Of a stretch of DNA of 64,000 nt, positions 41,213-49,964 are shown piece by piece. The notes under the pieces are model-generated. The model saw nothing but the letters and a program-made list of their open reading frames with translations. It was not told the origin of the DNA and did no database searches. Made by a program: the position numbers and the translations under genes. The stretch is from positions 1 to 64,000 of the IMG/VR virus record IMGVR_UViG_3300042561_002062. One strand, written 5' to 3'. How positions within the stretch are numbered: the stretch's first letter is position 1; each line of letters begins with the position of its first letter. The DNA is from a virus.

Positions 41213-41524
41213 ATGAAATCTATACAAAAAACTAAATACTTTTTCGGTTGGGAAAACTGGAAATGGCTTATCAAAGAACTAGTTCATATCTATACAAATA
41301 AATCTAGTTTTTTCTCTAAAAAAAGAATTGAATCCAGTATTGCTTTTATTATTGGTCAGGTTGGTATGTTGTGGTTTTTATACGAACATATCCCCCAGTT
41401 AACTATATCAGATATTGTTTTATGGTCAGGTGTTGAATTTGCGATGGCTGGGTATATTGTAAATCAAATACAGAAAGAGAAAAAAACTGAAACTGTGGAA
41501 GAACCAAAACCAGAAGATATTTAA
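41213..41524 (+). CDS. Small membrane protein, holin-like topology
   Basis: A 103-residue protein with two predicted hydrophobic helices (about residues 43-62, IAFIIGQVGMLWFLYEHI, and 67-85, LWSGVEFAMAGYIV), a basic N-terminus and a charged Glu/Lys tail. Such topology and size fit class II holins, and it is convergent with the M15 peptidase gene, but there is no direct holin motif. Preceded by a perfect hairpin. Its stop overlaps the peptidase stop by 4 bp. Confidence 0.55.
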   Translation: MKSIQKTKYFFGWENWKWLIKELVHIYTNKSSFFSKKRIESSIAFIIGQVGMLWFLYEHIPQLTISDIVLWSGVEFAMAGYIVNQIQKEKKTETVEEPKPEDI

Positions 41525-42474
41525 GTATTCGGTCTAGATGGTTGCTGTTTGAGTTTAGGTAAAAGTGTTGAACTATTAAGATTTCTAAATCTAGAGATGT
41601 TAGGTGCAGTTGGTTTTGAAATTATTTTAGATGGTTGAACTCCGGTAGTTGTGGGCCCAGGGGGTTTTGTTAAGTATTCACTACTTTCAAAAGTGCCACC
41701 ACTATCTAAAATATTCTGTAAATCTTCTTTTGTAAAATCACCTAAATATCGAGCAGGGAGAGGTTTGTCCTGAACTACTGGACCCGATGAAGATTTTACA
41801 GGTCGGTATTCCCAGTGCCACCACTCATCGGTTGATTTGAAATCTCTAAGAACACTCGGGTTTACCCATCCACATTTTGGAGCGTTTTCAAAAAACCATC
41901 TATATACTGGATGTTTAAAAGCCGAGGCAATCAAAGAACGATTTCTATTCATCGAAGGTGGAACCCCCCAATGTATATCAACGGCTAAACCCCAACCATG
42001 ATTCGATCGGCCAGCTCTTGCTGCATTTCTAGTTTTTTTTCTAAGTGCTACCTGTCTTTCTAGACTTCGATAGGCATCTGTAAAAAAAAGTGGTTGCTTA
42101 CCATCAAACTTAGCTTCTTCATATAACTTCATGAGTTTATCCAACGCCTTTGAAGCGTCGAGCATTAGATAGGGAGCATCCCCTCCTAGATCTTTTGAAA
42201 GATGTTCATTTTTGACCATTTTATCAAGTGGAACTCTTCCATTTCTAAAGTTTCCTACTGTTAGTGTTTTTATGCCATTTTCATTGATAGTATCCAAAAT
42301 ATAGTTCACGGGTATCTTATCGTTTGTGTATTCTGGGATGCCTGTTACTGATCTCTTTTTCAATTTGAATTTTGGGGGAGAGATCTTCGTAAGTGGATTC
42401 TTTAGAGTGATATTTGGTTTGAGACCACCGAGAGCTTTTGTCGGATCAAAAGAATTAACGAGATTTTGTATCAT
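41521..42474 (-). CDS. M15-family peptidase (D-Ala-D-Ala carboxypeptidase/endopeptidase-like)
   Basis: Tail-linked or lytic cell-wall peptidase. Its VanY-type M15 motif is visible: SNHGWGLAVDIHWG (zinc ligands His and Asp) and DEWWHWEYRP (catalytic Glu-like Asp/Glu and third His ligand), with DAYRSLERQ before them. The C-terminus (about 245-317) is a Pro/Thr/Ser-rich tail. The gene starts 13 codons in, at ATG 42474, or at an alternative upstream codon at 42513; both overlap the spike gene. In T4 the spike carries its own lysozyme, whereas here the wall-cleaving activity seems to be a separate gene next to the spike. Confidence 0.85.
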   Translation of the reverse strand: MIQNLVNSFDPTKALGGLKPNITLKNPLTKISPPKFKLKKRSVTGIPEYTNDKIPVNYILDTINENGIKTLTVGNFRNGRVPLDKMVKNEHLSKDLGGDAPYLMLDASKALDKLMKLYEEAKFDGKQPLFFTDAYRSLERQVALRKKTRNAARAGRSNHGWGLAVDIHWGVPPSMNRNRSLIASAFKHPVYRWFFENAPKCGWVNPSVLRDFKSTDEWWHWEYRPVKSSSGPVVQDKPLPARYLGDFTKEDLQNILDSGGTFESSEYLTKPPGPTTTGVQPSKIISKPTAPNISRFRNLNSSTLLPKLKQQPSRPNT

Positions 42475-43225
42475 TCGGATTATTCTTTTTTTGTGTAGTT
42501 GACCAATTGTCACCCTTCTGATCTAAACTTTCTCTTTGCTGCTCTTTTATCGTTCTATTTGTTGGAACTCTCACGTGGTTGGATAAAAACTTATCTAATC
42601 GTAATGCTTGATATTTTAATAATACTTCAACAATATTTGGTAGAGGAACCACTGGACCAGCAGCGTTTGAATAGGGGCTAGACAAAAGTGCGTTAACCAA
42701 ACTATCCATCCAATCCATAAAATCAGTTCCTAATACAACTTGTTGATCGGCATCAGGGCTTCCAAGATTGAGTTTAGCTAAGTTATCTCTAAGATTGACA
42801 TTGATATTTCCATTTTTTGTAATATTAATATTTGAGAATTCATGATCTATTTTAAGACCCTCTGACTCACTTCGATAGATTTGTGTTTTATCATCTAAAA
42901 AAAGAGCCTTGAATGTAGGATAATCTGATTGCTTCAGACTTTTGAGTTTATTTTCTAGATTGATATTGAAGTGCTCGGCATAGATATATTCAGGTAAGTA
43001 GGGATTACCCTGATCGAATACAACCGACACTATTTTACCCACATCTGGGGCTGAAAATTCATTACCATTCAGATCTTTCCAAGGTGTAGCCCAGGGTATA
43101 TTTTCGGTAGCTATATTTTCAAAATAGAGTGGTATTCTTACTTTAACTCGACCAAGTCTTTTGGGATCGTTGTTGTCTTCTACAACACCTAAAAAAATCT
43201 TATTTGATATCTCTGGATTATGCAT
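42455..43225 (-). CDS. gp5-like baseplate spike protein with N-terminal OB fold
   Basis: A 256-residue protein whose N-terminus (about 1-85) has the gp5/VgrG OB-fold pattern: KIFLGVVEDNNDPKRLGRVKVRIPL, IPWATPWKDLNG and GKIVSVVFDQGNPYLPEYI. This is how T4 gp5 sits on the gp27 hub. The later part is Ile/Asn-rich with LNLGSPDADQQVVLGTDFMDW, as in other gp5-type spike proteins. There is no lysozyme domain; the neighbouring M15 peptidase may supply the cell-wall activity. Stop region overlaps the peptidase gene. Confidence 0.82.
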   Translation of the reverse strand: MHNPEISNKIFLGVVEDNNDPKRLGRVKVRIPLYFENIATENIPWATPWKDLNGNEFSAPDVGKIVSVVFDQGNPYLPEYIYAEHFNINLENKLKSLKQSDYPTFKALFLDDKTQIYRSESEGLKIDHEFSNINITKNGNINVNLRDNLAKLNLGSPDADQQVVLGTDFMDWMDSLVNALLSSPYSNAAGPVVPLPNIVEVLLKYQALRLDKFLSNHVRVPTNRTIKEQQRESLDQKGDNWSTTQKKNNPNDTKSR

Positions 43226-43241
43226 TTGTTTCCATATCTAT

Positions 43242-45518
43242 TTATAGAGATGTTCCCCTTTGTGAAGATGAAGAACTTGGTGTAAGATTTGAAACAAAAG
43301 GATTGACCCTTGTTGAAGAATTAGCTGATTGTGGTATTCTAGATGCTGGAATTTGGCGTGAATTTGTATTACCTAAAAAAGAACCTATTCTTCTTCTTAC
43401 ATAAATATTTCTTGGAGCTGTAATTTGTGAAGCTCTTAGACGACTAATTGTTCTAGATGCAGTTGGTCGATAAATACTAGTTTTTCTGAAAGGACCTCCT
43501 TGTCTTTGCGGTAGAAAACCATTATTCGCTTCTGAGGTATTGACTGGTCTTGAGAAAAATCTACCTAGACTTCTACCAACGAATCCTCGAACTGCATTTG
43601 AGAGTTCGTTTCGAAGTCGATTACCAGGATTATAGACATTTCTGGGATTTTGAATAGTATTCAAAGAAATTTGAAGTTCTGATCTACTCAACCTTTCATT
43701 TATAGCTTTATTCACTAAATTGAATCTTGATGATATTTCTCTGTTTATGGCATCTGCTCCTGCTCTTACAACATTACCAACTAAATTTCTTACCAATCCA
43801 CCAACAAAACTATTAGCCAAGTTTCCTAAATTTGCTCTACCCAAAGGACTTCTATCTCGATCATTGAGTGGATACCCCGATTTTGGATACTTATCAATTT
43901 CTATAGTAGTTTGTATAGGATCCAAAAAAGATATACTCGAAAGTCTTCTAAGAGACTCTGGTGTTTGTTCAGTATTTTCAAAACTTTCATTTAGGGTATC
44001 TTGACTTGCGATCAAAGCTCTACCAGTATCAAGAGATCTAAGTCGTTTTGGATCTATAAATTCATCGTTGTATCTTGTCTTTGTGAAATAGGGATCTTTA
44101 TTTCCATTGAAATTAAATTTATGAAACTCAGAGCTAACAAATTTATAGTTGAATGATATAGAAAAATTTGATACCGGAGTTAGTTGATCATTCATTCTAA
44201 TCCCATTTCCATGAGTTAGTTTATTGAATGAAAACTCACATTCATATAAGTTATATTCTTTTTTTGAAATTAAATCATTTAAAACTTTATACTGGTCATC
44301 TCTTAGTGGAATTCTCGGAGGAACAACACGATTGTAGTTTCTAACCTCGGATATAATAATTCTACAATTGAATCTAAGTAGATTTTGTGGAATAATTCTT
44401 CTACCTTCTATTCTTGATCTTGATAATGTATTATAAAGATACGAAAGATAGGATATATTCTGCTCAACATCTTCATTCATAAATAATTCTATTTTATCAC
44501 TAGGAAAATTTGTGAATAGTTTTGGCCCCTCTGAACCTGTTTCTTCTCCTTTTACATGACCAAATTTATCTAAACCTGTTATTTGTGTAATATAATAATT
44601 TTTAATGGAATTATTGCTCTCTGTGTTTTGAAGAAAATTAACGTTTGTTTGAAAAAATTTCTTAAACTGAGCAACGAATTCTTCGTATATTTCTTTTCTT
44701 GAAGAAATCTCTGAAATACTATTATCTCCTGAACCATATTTGTTTATGAAATCAAGTATAGAACCATTGAATAGTGGTGATGTTACCTCGTCTATTTCGA
44801 TGTCAAATCCTAGAATTGTTGGATCTTCATTTCCGGTTATAGTCTTTGTAAAACTTTGTAGAGGTATAACACCTTTTGGACTTTGAAGTCCAGCATGTGT
44901 TTCTAAATCATTATCACTTATTTTTTTGAATACATGATCTATCTCTAAAACTTTTGAATTTTCATTTAGACCGAAACTGAATTTTTTAGTTCTAGGATCT
45001 CTTCTACCAAGAATATCCTTTCGATAATCGAGAGCATTTGGAATAGTAAGAAGATAGTTATCACCGAAACTTTCTGGTCTAAAAGCCATGGGTTGCTGGC
45101 CTCTAGTTATTTCTATTTCTGTATTGATTCCGTATTTTTCGAAAGGTCTCCAAGTTTTGGATCTTTCACCATTTTTTTTATTCAAAAAAGCGTAAGGTGG
45201 TGTAAAACCAGGTGGGTGACTTTTGGATGAATATTTTGTATTTTCGTAAGGCCACTTTTTTACTGAAATAGCATCGATAGAATCACCACCAAATAGACGA
45301 CCTCTGAAAAGATTGTTAAATGTTCTAACACCCTCTCCAACAACCTGCCCAGCGGATCCAGGATGACCTTTGCGCTCTCCACGACCAGTGAAAAGCCCAC
45401 CAATAGTTCGAGCTAATCTCGAATTGCCGAAGTTGATACCTACACGAGGTAGAATACCACGATTATTACCAAAAAGATTTAGAGAATTGGTGTTACGATT
45501 GAATTGAAATACCGGCAT
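43242..45518 (-). CDS. Large putative baseplate protein
   Basis: A 758-residue protein between the hub and spike genes. Arg/Asn-rich N- and C-termini with repetitive turns (RNTNSLNLFGNNRGILPR; the last 60 residues Ser/Arg/Thr-rich) flank a beta-rich middle. No domain is recognised, but position and co-orientation suggest a baseplate hub or wedge component. It may fold only in the assembled baseplate. A late-type box is at 45533. Confidence 0.6.
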   Translation of the reverse strand: MPVFQFNRNTNSLNLFGNNRGILPRVGINFGNSRLARTIGGLFTGRGERKGHPGSAGQVVGEGVRTFNNLFRGRLFGGDSIDAISVKKWPYENTKYSSKSHPPGFTPPYAFLNKKNGERSKTWRPFEKYGINTEIEITRGQQPMAFRPESFGDNYLLTIPNALDYRKDILGRRDPRTKKFSFGLNENSKVLEIDHVFKKISDNDLETHAGLQSPKGVIPLQSFTKTITGNEDPTILGFDIEIDEVTSPLFNGSILDFINKYGSGDNSISEISSRKEIYEEFVAQFKKFFQTNVNFLQNTESNNSIKNYYITQITGLDKFGHVKGEETGSEGPKLFTNFPSDKIELFMNEDVEQNISYLSYLYNTLSRSRIEGRRIIPQNLLRFNCRIIISEVRNYNRVVPPRIPLRDDQYKVLNDLISKKEYNLYECEFSFNKLTHGNGIRMNDQLTPVSNFSISFNYKFVSSEFHKFNFNGNKDPYFTKTRYNDEFIDPKRLRSLDTGRALIASQDTLNESFENTEQTPESLRRLSSISFLDPIQTTIEIDKYPKSGYPLNDRDRSPLGRANLGNLANSFVGGLVRNLVGNVVRAGADAINREISSRFNLVNKAINERLSRSELQISLNTIQNPRNVYNPGNRLRNELSNAVRGFVGRSLGRFFSRPVNTSEANNGFLPQRQGGPFRKTSIYRPTASRTISRLRASQITAPRNIYVRRRIGSFLGNTNSRQIPASRIPQSANSSTRVNPFVSNLTPSSSSSQRGTSL

Positions 45519-45532
45519 AGTTTTATTACTAT

Positions 45533-45540
45533 TATATATT
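45533..45540 (-). promoter_or_regulatory. Late-type promoter box AATATATA
   Basis: AATATATAA on the minus strand, 14 bases before the start codon at 45518. Confidence 0.45.
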
Positions 45541-45564
45541 TAGATTCTAATCATTCAGTTAAAA

Positions 45565-46884
45565 TTATCTACTTTCTAAATCTGATAAAGTAAGATCTCT
45601 TCTTGATAGATGAATTATTTGTATCATTCTACCGGACGAGTATTCGAATTTTATATTTGTTATTAAATAATTACCAGTAAGTCTTTCGTTCAAAATACTA
45701 TTGAAAGCGTCCGATGTTAAGTTTATAAATACAACCTTTATTTTTTGAAATACATACAAAGAAAAATTTGGATTAGGTAGGTTAGCAATTACGGTAATTT
45801 TTTCTAATTCTTGTAGATTTCTATTATTTAGAAAATCAGCGTAATTATAATTTGGATGCATATTATCAATATCTAATTTACCAATATATTCTTGAGTAAA
45901 ATTACTCTTATAAAATTCTTTACCACCAGGTCCAGGACTTTTAAGTGATACTAGATTTTTTTGATTGGTATTATCTGTTAGGGTATCTAATTCAAATATT
46001 AATTTTTCTTTCTTTTGATTATCGTAATAAAAAACGGTTTTAAGATACCCCTCTTGTATAGATATACTTGTTGAATTATTCAATATAGAAAAATCTTCGA
46101 TGTATAGATTACTATGACTAATTGATTTATCGGTAGTTAATTGTGCTGGTATTTTCAGAGGTGGTGATTTTTGATCAACAACAGCTTCTGGCAAAAAATT
46201 ATCTTGAATTACTTCATCATTTGTAACATCTCGTAATAATTCTTTTTGAATATTAACATAATTTAAATTATAGTAATAATCAATATAATAAGAGCAAAAA
46301 TCATTATCTGAAATATAACCATTGTTCGCAACATATTTAAGAAATTGATAGACTTTTCTACCATAATTCAACCAATTCATTCTATCGTTAGTAACATTGA
46401 TGTTTGAGCTGAATCCTAGTCCTAGTTGTTTTGATACTTTTTTAAGAACATCGATAGATGAAGATTTAGGAAAAGATTCATAGTTTAACGTGTAAAGATC
46501 ATCTATATCTATAGCACCTTTCAATGTAAAAACCAATCCAGACTCTCTTTTTACGTTAATTATTTTAAATTGAATAAAAATAGTTCGAGATTCATCAGAT
46601 CTACTATTGATAAAAACTTTAAGTTTTGTATTATCAATTGGAAATCCTCTCTGGCCGATAACACCGGTTGTATCGTTAAAAGTTATTTTAACTTGTGGTA
46701 TGTTTTCCTTGAGAAATAATTGAAAATAAATTAGATCTTTTTGACCAATTTGAAGTTCGTTATAATATACCAGGGGAATATATCCTAAATGTTGAATAAA
46801 TTCTTTTCGAACACCCCCATCTACTGGAAAAGGTAGTTCGATTTCTTTTGGTCGATTGGTGCTTCTAAAAATATTTGTAAACAT
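45565..46884 (-). CDS. gp27-like baseplate hub protein
   Basis: A 439-residue protein that seems related to gp27/gpD-type hub subunits. Evidence: two beta-barrel-like N-terminal regions with IPQVKITFNDTTGVIGQRGF and SDESRTIFIQFKI; GAIDIDDLYTLNYESFPKSSSIDVLKKVSKQLGLGF, a classical hub-domain stretch; and a C-terminal LTGNYLITNIKFEYSSGRMIQIIHLSR, typical of hub proteins that bind the tail-tube axis. It forms a chain with gp53-like and spike genes. Assignment rests on these patterns without alignment. Confidence 0.75.
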   Translation of the reverse strand: MFTNIFRSTNRPKEIELPFPVDGGVRKEFIQHLGYIPLVYYNELQIGQKDLIYFQLFLKENIPQVKITFNDTTGVIGQRGFPIDNTKLKVFINSRSDESRTIFIQFKIINVKRESGLVFTLKGAIDIDDLYTLNYESFPKSSSIDVLKKVSKQLGLGFSSNINVTNDRMNWLNYGRKVYQFLKYVANNGYISDNDFCSYYIDYYYNLNYVNIQKELLRDVTNDEVIQDNFLPEAVVDQKSPPLKIPAQLTTDKSISHSNLYIEDFSILNNSTSISIQEGYLKTVFYYDNQKKEKLIFELDTLTDNTNQKNLVSLKSPGPGGKEFYKSNFTQEYIGKLDIDNMHPNYNYADFLNNRNLQELEKITVIANLPNPNFSLYVFQKIKVVFINLTSDAFNSILNERLTGNYLITNIKFEYSSGRMIQIIHLSRRDLTLSDLESR

Positions 46885-46886
46885 AT

Positions 46887-47336
46887 TTATTCTCTATTTC
46901 CTATTACAATTACACCATCACGATCAACAACTTGTTGAACAGGTCTCGTATTAAAGGTTGGATTAGTTGATTTATTGAGATAATCAAGTCTATTGGAATC
47001 TGGTCTAGTTCCACGATTGAGATTTTGTAGAAATTCAATTCTTGTTCTATCATCAGCTGAAATTTTTAAACTATCTACCAGAGATATATCCACATATTTA
47101 ATTCTATCACCTGATTTAATATTGAGAGGGTTATCAATGTTATTAAAATACATTAAAAAACCTACCTGATCTACATTATTATAAATAGAATTACAAACCA
47201 AATCGATTCTCATTTCTTCTGTTCTATCAACTATGTATTCAAAAAAAGGAACATCTGGACCGTAATCAAAAGTTCTCTGATCGAGATCATATTCATCTCC
47301 TGTTTTTTGTAAAATACTAAGATCGTAAATATTCAT
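46887..47336 (-). CDS. gp53-like baseplate wedge protein
   Basis: A 149-residue protein. The stretch from EEMRIDLVCNSIYNNVDQ through FLMYFNNIDNPLNIKSGDRIKY matches the T4 gp53/LysM-like wedge motif, in which Tyr-xxx-Trp/Phe and N-x-x-D/N-P-x-x-I-x-x-G-D-x-I form the conserved turn. The C-terminal 40 residues are Thr/Asn/Arg-rich. A start at ATG 47336 is preferred to a TTG at 47342. It overlaps 47317-47595. Confidence 0.8.
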   Translation of the reverse strand: MNIYDLSILQKTGDEYDLDQRTFDYGPDVPFFEYIVDRTEEMRIDLVCNSIYNNVDQVGFLMYFNNIDNPLNIKSGDRIKYVDISLVDSLKISADDRTRIEFLQNLNRGTRPDSNRLDYLNKSTNPTFNTRPVQQVVDRDGVIVIGNRE

Positions 47337-47595
47337 CTCCAACTAATATTTTTTTTCTACTAGGCCTAGAAGATACTGGTTGAACATATTCTCCTGTTTT
47401 CGGATAGAATATTCCATTTCTATATATGCCTGTTGAGTTGAGTCTATTTTTTATTCCTGAAAGTTCTTGTTCGACCGAAGATTTATTTGAGTATATTTCT
47501 ATAATTTCTTGCTGTCCGAAATTATTTCTTACTACAATTCTAATATCATCAGGATTTGTTACTACCTCATAAAAATATACAACTTGAATTAGCAT
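47317..47595 (-). CDS. Small protein upstream of the gp53-like gene
   Basis: A 92-residue beta-rich protein, IQVVYFYEVVTN then IRIVVRNNFGQQEIIEI, with a C-terminal Arg/Lys-rich turn. Its end overlaps the gp53-like gene start by 20 bp, so it is translationally coupled with the baseplate genes. Function unknown; a baseplate accessory is likely by position. Confidence 0.6.
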   Translation of the reverse strand: MLIQVVYFYEVVTNPDDIRIVVRNNFGQQEIIEIYSNKSSVEQELSGIKNRLNSTGIYRNGIFYPKTGEYVQPVSSRPSRKKILVGDEYLRS

Positions 47596-47609
47596 AATCT
47601 GGATTTAAT

Positions 47610-49430
47610 TTATGGAATTATACCACTCAAAAAATTAGGGACCGGAACTGGACTTGATGTTGTTGTTCTTGGTCTATTGATATTTGATGAGAGTATAAGA
47701 TTTTTTTCCTCACGAAGATAGTCTGTATCTATGTTAAACTTATCTTCAGCTTGGCGTATCGGAGCGGGACTGAATTTTTTATATATTTCTTGAAGACCAC
47801 AGGGTCTAGCATTTTTCAATTTACAAGAAAATTTTATTGTAGTAGGTAGATTATTATATCCTAGTTCAGGACCTAGTGTTATTTTCATCGGGCCCTCGGG
47901 TACCAAATCACCAGAGGCAAAAAGAGGCCTCAGTGGATTTCCAATAGTTACATGATAAATACCGGATGGAGATCCCGTAAGGGCATTGATAATTCCTAAA
48001 AATTTTATTCTATATTTTTTTATTTGAGAACTTAAAAGCGCTTCGGTTCTTGTTGGAGAATTACCACCAACACCAGAACCTAGGGTGCCCAGAACAAAAT
48101 CTTTTACGGTATCCGCGATTGATGCGGTTGTTTTTAAAAGACCACCTAAAAGGTCACCTAATTGCTGCATGACTGTAGTGAAATCTCCACTGGATAGGTT
48201 ATCTATTATTTCCCTAGCTTTTTGACTAAATCTTCCATCGAACTGAAATTGACTTTCAGAAGTTCCGAAACTCAGCAAATTTGAAATAATATCAAAATAT
48301 ATCAGAGTTGGATCAACTCCATCGATATACTTGATTTCATACTCATTATTAATATCTATTGTAAAAGTATAATTAAGACCACTAAATTCTGCGCCCGATT
48401 CGAAAACTGGACGGGTCATACTTTTTCTAATAATGTTTGGATTTCCAGTTGGTAGGAGTTTAAGATTGTTCGGATCTGTAATCTTTATCTCCTTAAATAG
48501 ATAATATTGTAACCATTCGGTAAAACCAGGTAGAGTAAATATACCCGCGCCTGTCTCCAACATATTTTTTACTGCATCGCTTTTAAAATTCCAACTCTCA
48601 AGACCTTTACCGGTTGTACCTGCAAGATCGACGCTAGTAACGGGATTCCATACTTCATTAAAAGTGATATCAACAAAATTTTTCCCATCTTCTATCCAAG
48701 AAGGAACTACTGATAGAGGACTGTTTTTATAGGATAAAAGATCATCACCCACCCCAACTGGAAATCTTCTAGCTACTATCATTCTGTTTGAAGGATAAAC
48801 ACCTAATTTTTTAAGGTAAGCAAAATCTGAATATTTCAATTTTATCGAATCTAAACTAAAACTTTGAGCACCACCAGTTCCTTTTTGCTCAACCATTTGG
48901 TTGATACGTCCAATAATAGCAGTAATAGAGCTATATTGATCGATATAATTTGAATTATAATATTTTGTATCTGTACTTGTAATGTAATCTATCAAAGAAA
49001 TCTTACCATCTTCATCTTCACCTTCACCGTGTCCCTTGTGCTTCTCTCTATTATAGTAGGCATAAAAGGTTCTTGGCATTTTATCATTATCGGTAAAAAT
49101 TGTTCTTTTATCACCAAATGTTTGATAACCTAAACCAAAATCAAGAGTTAATTTTTTTACAGTGTCACCAGGCTGTGTAGGTTCCTGTGCTCCTCCTGTG
49201 GGAGCTGTGAAGTTAGTTTTGCTGAAAACTTTTCTGTTTTTATCTACTGCCACACTCTCATCGACATCTTTGCTTGTGAAATTCTCATGTGGTTTTATAA
49301 ATCTTGCATTACCACCACCACCAGTTGAGGGTTGTTGCGCACCACCACTATTTTGTGTTGAACTAGATGTATTCGCACCTCCAGAAAAAAAGGCAAGACC
49401 TAAAGGAGAAGAACCAAGTAATTTAGACAT
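47610..49430 (-). CDS. Putative baseplate/tail protein
   Basis: A 606-residue structural-type protein. The N-terminal 60 residues are Gly/Ser/Asn-rich and disordered (STQNSGGAQQPSTGGGGN). A central domain and the C-terminal GIYHVTIGNPLRPLFASGDLV, EGPMKITLGPELGYNNLPT and CKLKNARPCGLQEIYKKFSP stretches recall tail-tube junction or wedge proteins, but no family is certain. First in the baseplate row; late-type boxes lie at 49439 and 49493. Confidence 0.6.
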   Translation of the reverse strand: MSKLLGSSPLGLAFFSGGANTSSSTQNSGGAQQPSTGGGGNARFIKPHENFTSKDVDESVAVDKNRKVFSKTNFTAPTGGAQEPTQPGDTVKKLTLDFGLGYQTFGDKRTIFTDNDKMPRTFYAYYNREKHKGHGEGEDEDGKISLIDYITSTDTKYYNSNYIDQYSSITAIIGRINQMVEQKGTGGAQSFSLDSIKLKYSDFAYLKKLGVYPSNRMIVARRFPVGVGDDLLSYKNSPLSVVPSWIEDGKNFVDITFNEVWNPVTSVDLAGTTGKGLESWNFKSDAVKNMLETGAGIFTLPGFTEWLQYYLFKEIKITDPNNLKLLPTGNPNIIRKSMTRPVFESGAEFSGLNYTFTIDINNEYEIKYIDGVDPTLIYFDIISNLLSFGTSESQFQFDGRFSQKAREIIDNLSSGDFTTVMQQLGDLLGGLLKTTASIADTVKDFVLGTLGSGVGGNSPTRTEALLSSQIKKYRIKFLGIINALTGSPSGIYHVTIGNPLRPLFASGDLVPEGPMKITLGPELGYNNLPTTIKFSCKLKNARPCGLQEIYKKFSPAPIRQAEDKFNIDTDYLREEKNLILSSNINRPRTTTSSPVPVPNFLSGIIP

Positions 49431-49438
49431 AACAGAAA

Positions 49439-49446
49439 TATATATA
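49439..49446 (-). promoter_or_regulatory. Late-type promoter box TATATATA
   Basis: Palindromic TATATATA 8-16 bases before the start codon at 49430; may head the whole baseplate transcript. Confidence 0.45.
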
Positions 49447-49492
49447 AAACATACCTCTTTTCTAGGTTTCTAGAAGGAGCAACTACTTTTAC

Positions 49493-49500
49493 TATAAATA
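49493..49500 (+). promoter_or_regulatory. T4-consensus late promoter TATAAATA
   Basis: Exact TATAAATA octamer about 30 bases before ATG 49530; the second exact T4 late box in the window. Confidence 0.6.
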
Positions 49501-49529
49501 ACTTAAATAACAAATTTTTACACCACTTG

Positions 49530-49925
49530 ATGAATTTCTTTTGTGTTTATACGAAAACTAGAAAAAAAATTGATAAATTTTTTAAAGTTAATAATATCAA
49601 AAACAAATATGTTATTGATATACCTAAACTTGTATCAGAAGAAGAGATTGAAAATTACGAAGACGAGAAAACATTCCTCAAAATATTAATCTTTCAGAAA
49701 GTTCAATCAGCTATTGAAAGAGGTAAAGATGTTTATTATATTCCTGATTTTGATAGAGAGTTTTCGATTGAAAAACTTTTCAATCTAAAAAAACTTCTAG
49801 GTTCTGAAAATAACTTTAATATCTTGATATTCTATAATGAGTTCAGAAGAGATCCCCAGATACTAGATGATATTCTCGAAAATCTTTCTAAATTCTCAAA
49901 TTCACAAATAATCAAAGATTATTAG
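49530..49925 (+). CDS. Hypothetical protein
   Basis: A 131-residue alpha/beta protein (NNIKNKYVIDIPKLVSEEEIEN, KDVYYIPDFD, NFNILIFYNEF). The pattern recalls the C-terminal half of phage kinases, but there is no P-loop and no catalytic motif, so this is not an assignment. ATG 49530 is chosen rather than TTG at 49527. An exact late box lies upstream. Confidence 0.55.
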   Translation: MNFFCVYTKTRKKIDKFFKVNNIKNKYVIDIPKLVSEEEIENYEDEKTFLKILIFQKVQSAIERGKDVYYIPDFDREFSIEKLFNLKKLLGSENNFNILIFYNEFRRDPQILDDILENLSKFSNSQIIKDY

Positions 49926-49935
49926 GAAATATTTT

Positions 49936-49943
49936 TATATATA
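49936..49943 (+). promoter_or_regulatory. Late-type promoter box TATATATA
   Basis: TATATATACC about 25 bases before the ATG of the DHH-family gene at 49965. Confidence 0.45.
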
Positions 49944-49964
49944 CCTAAAAAAATAGGTTATTCA

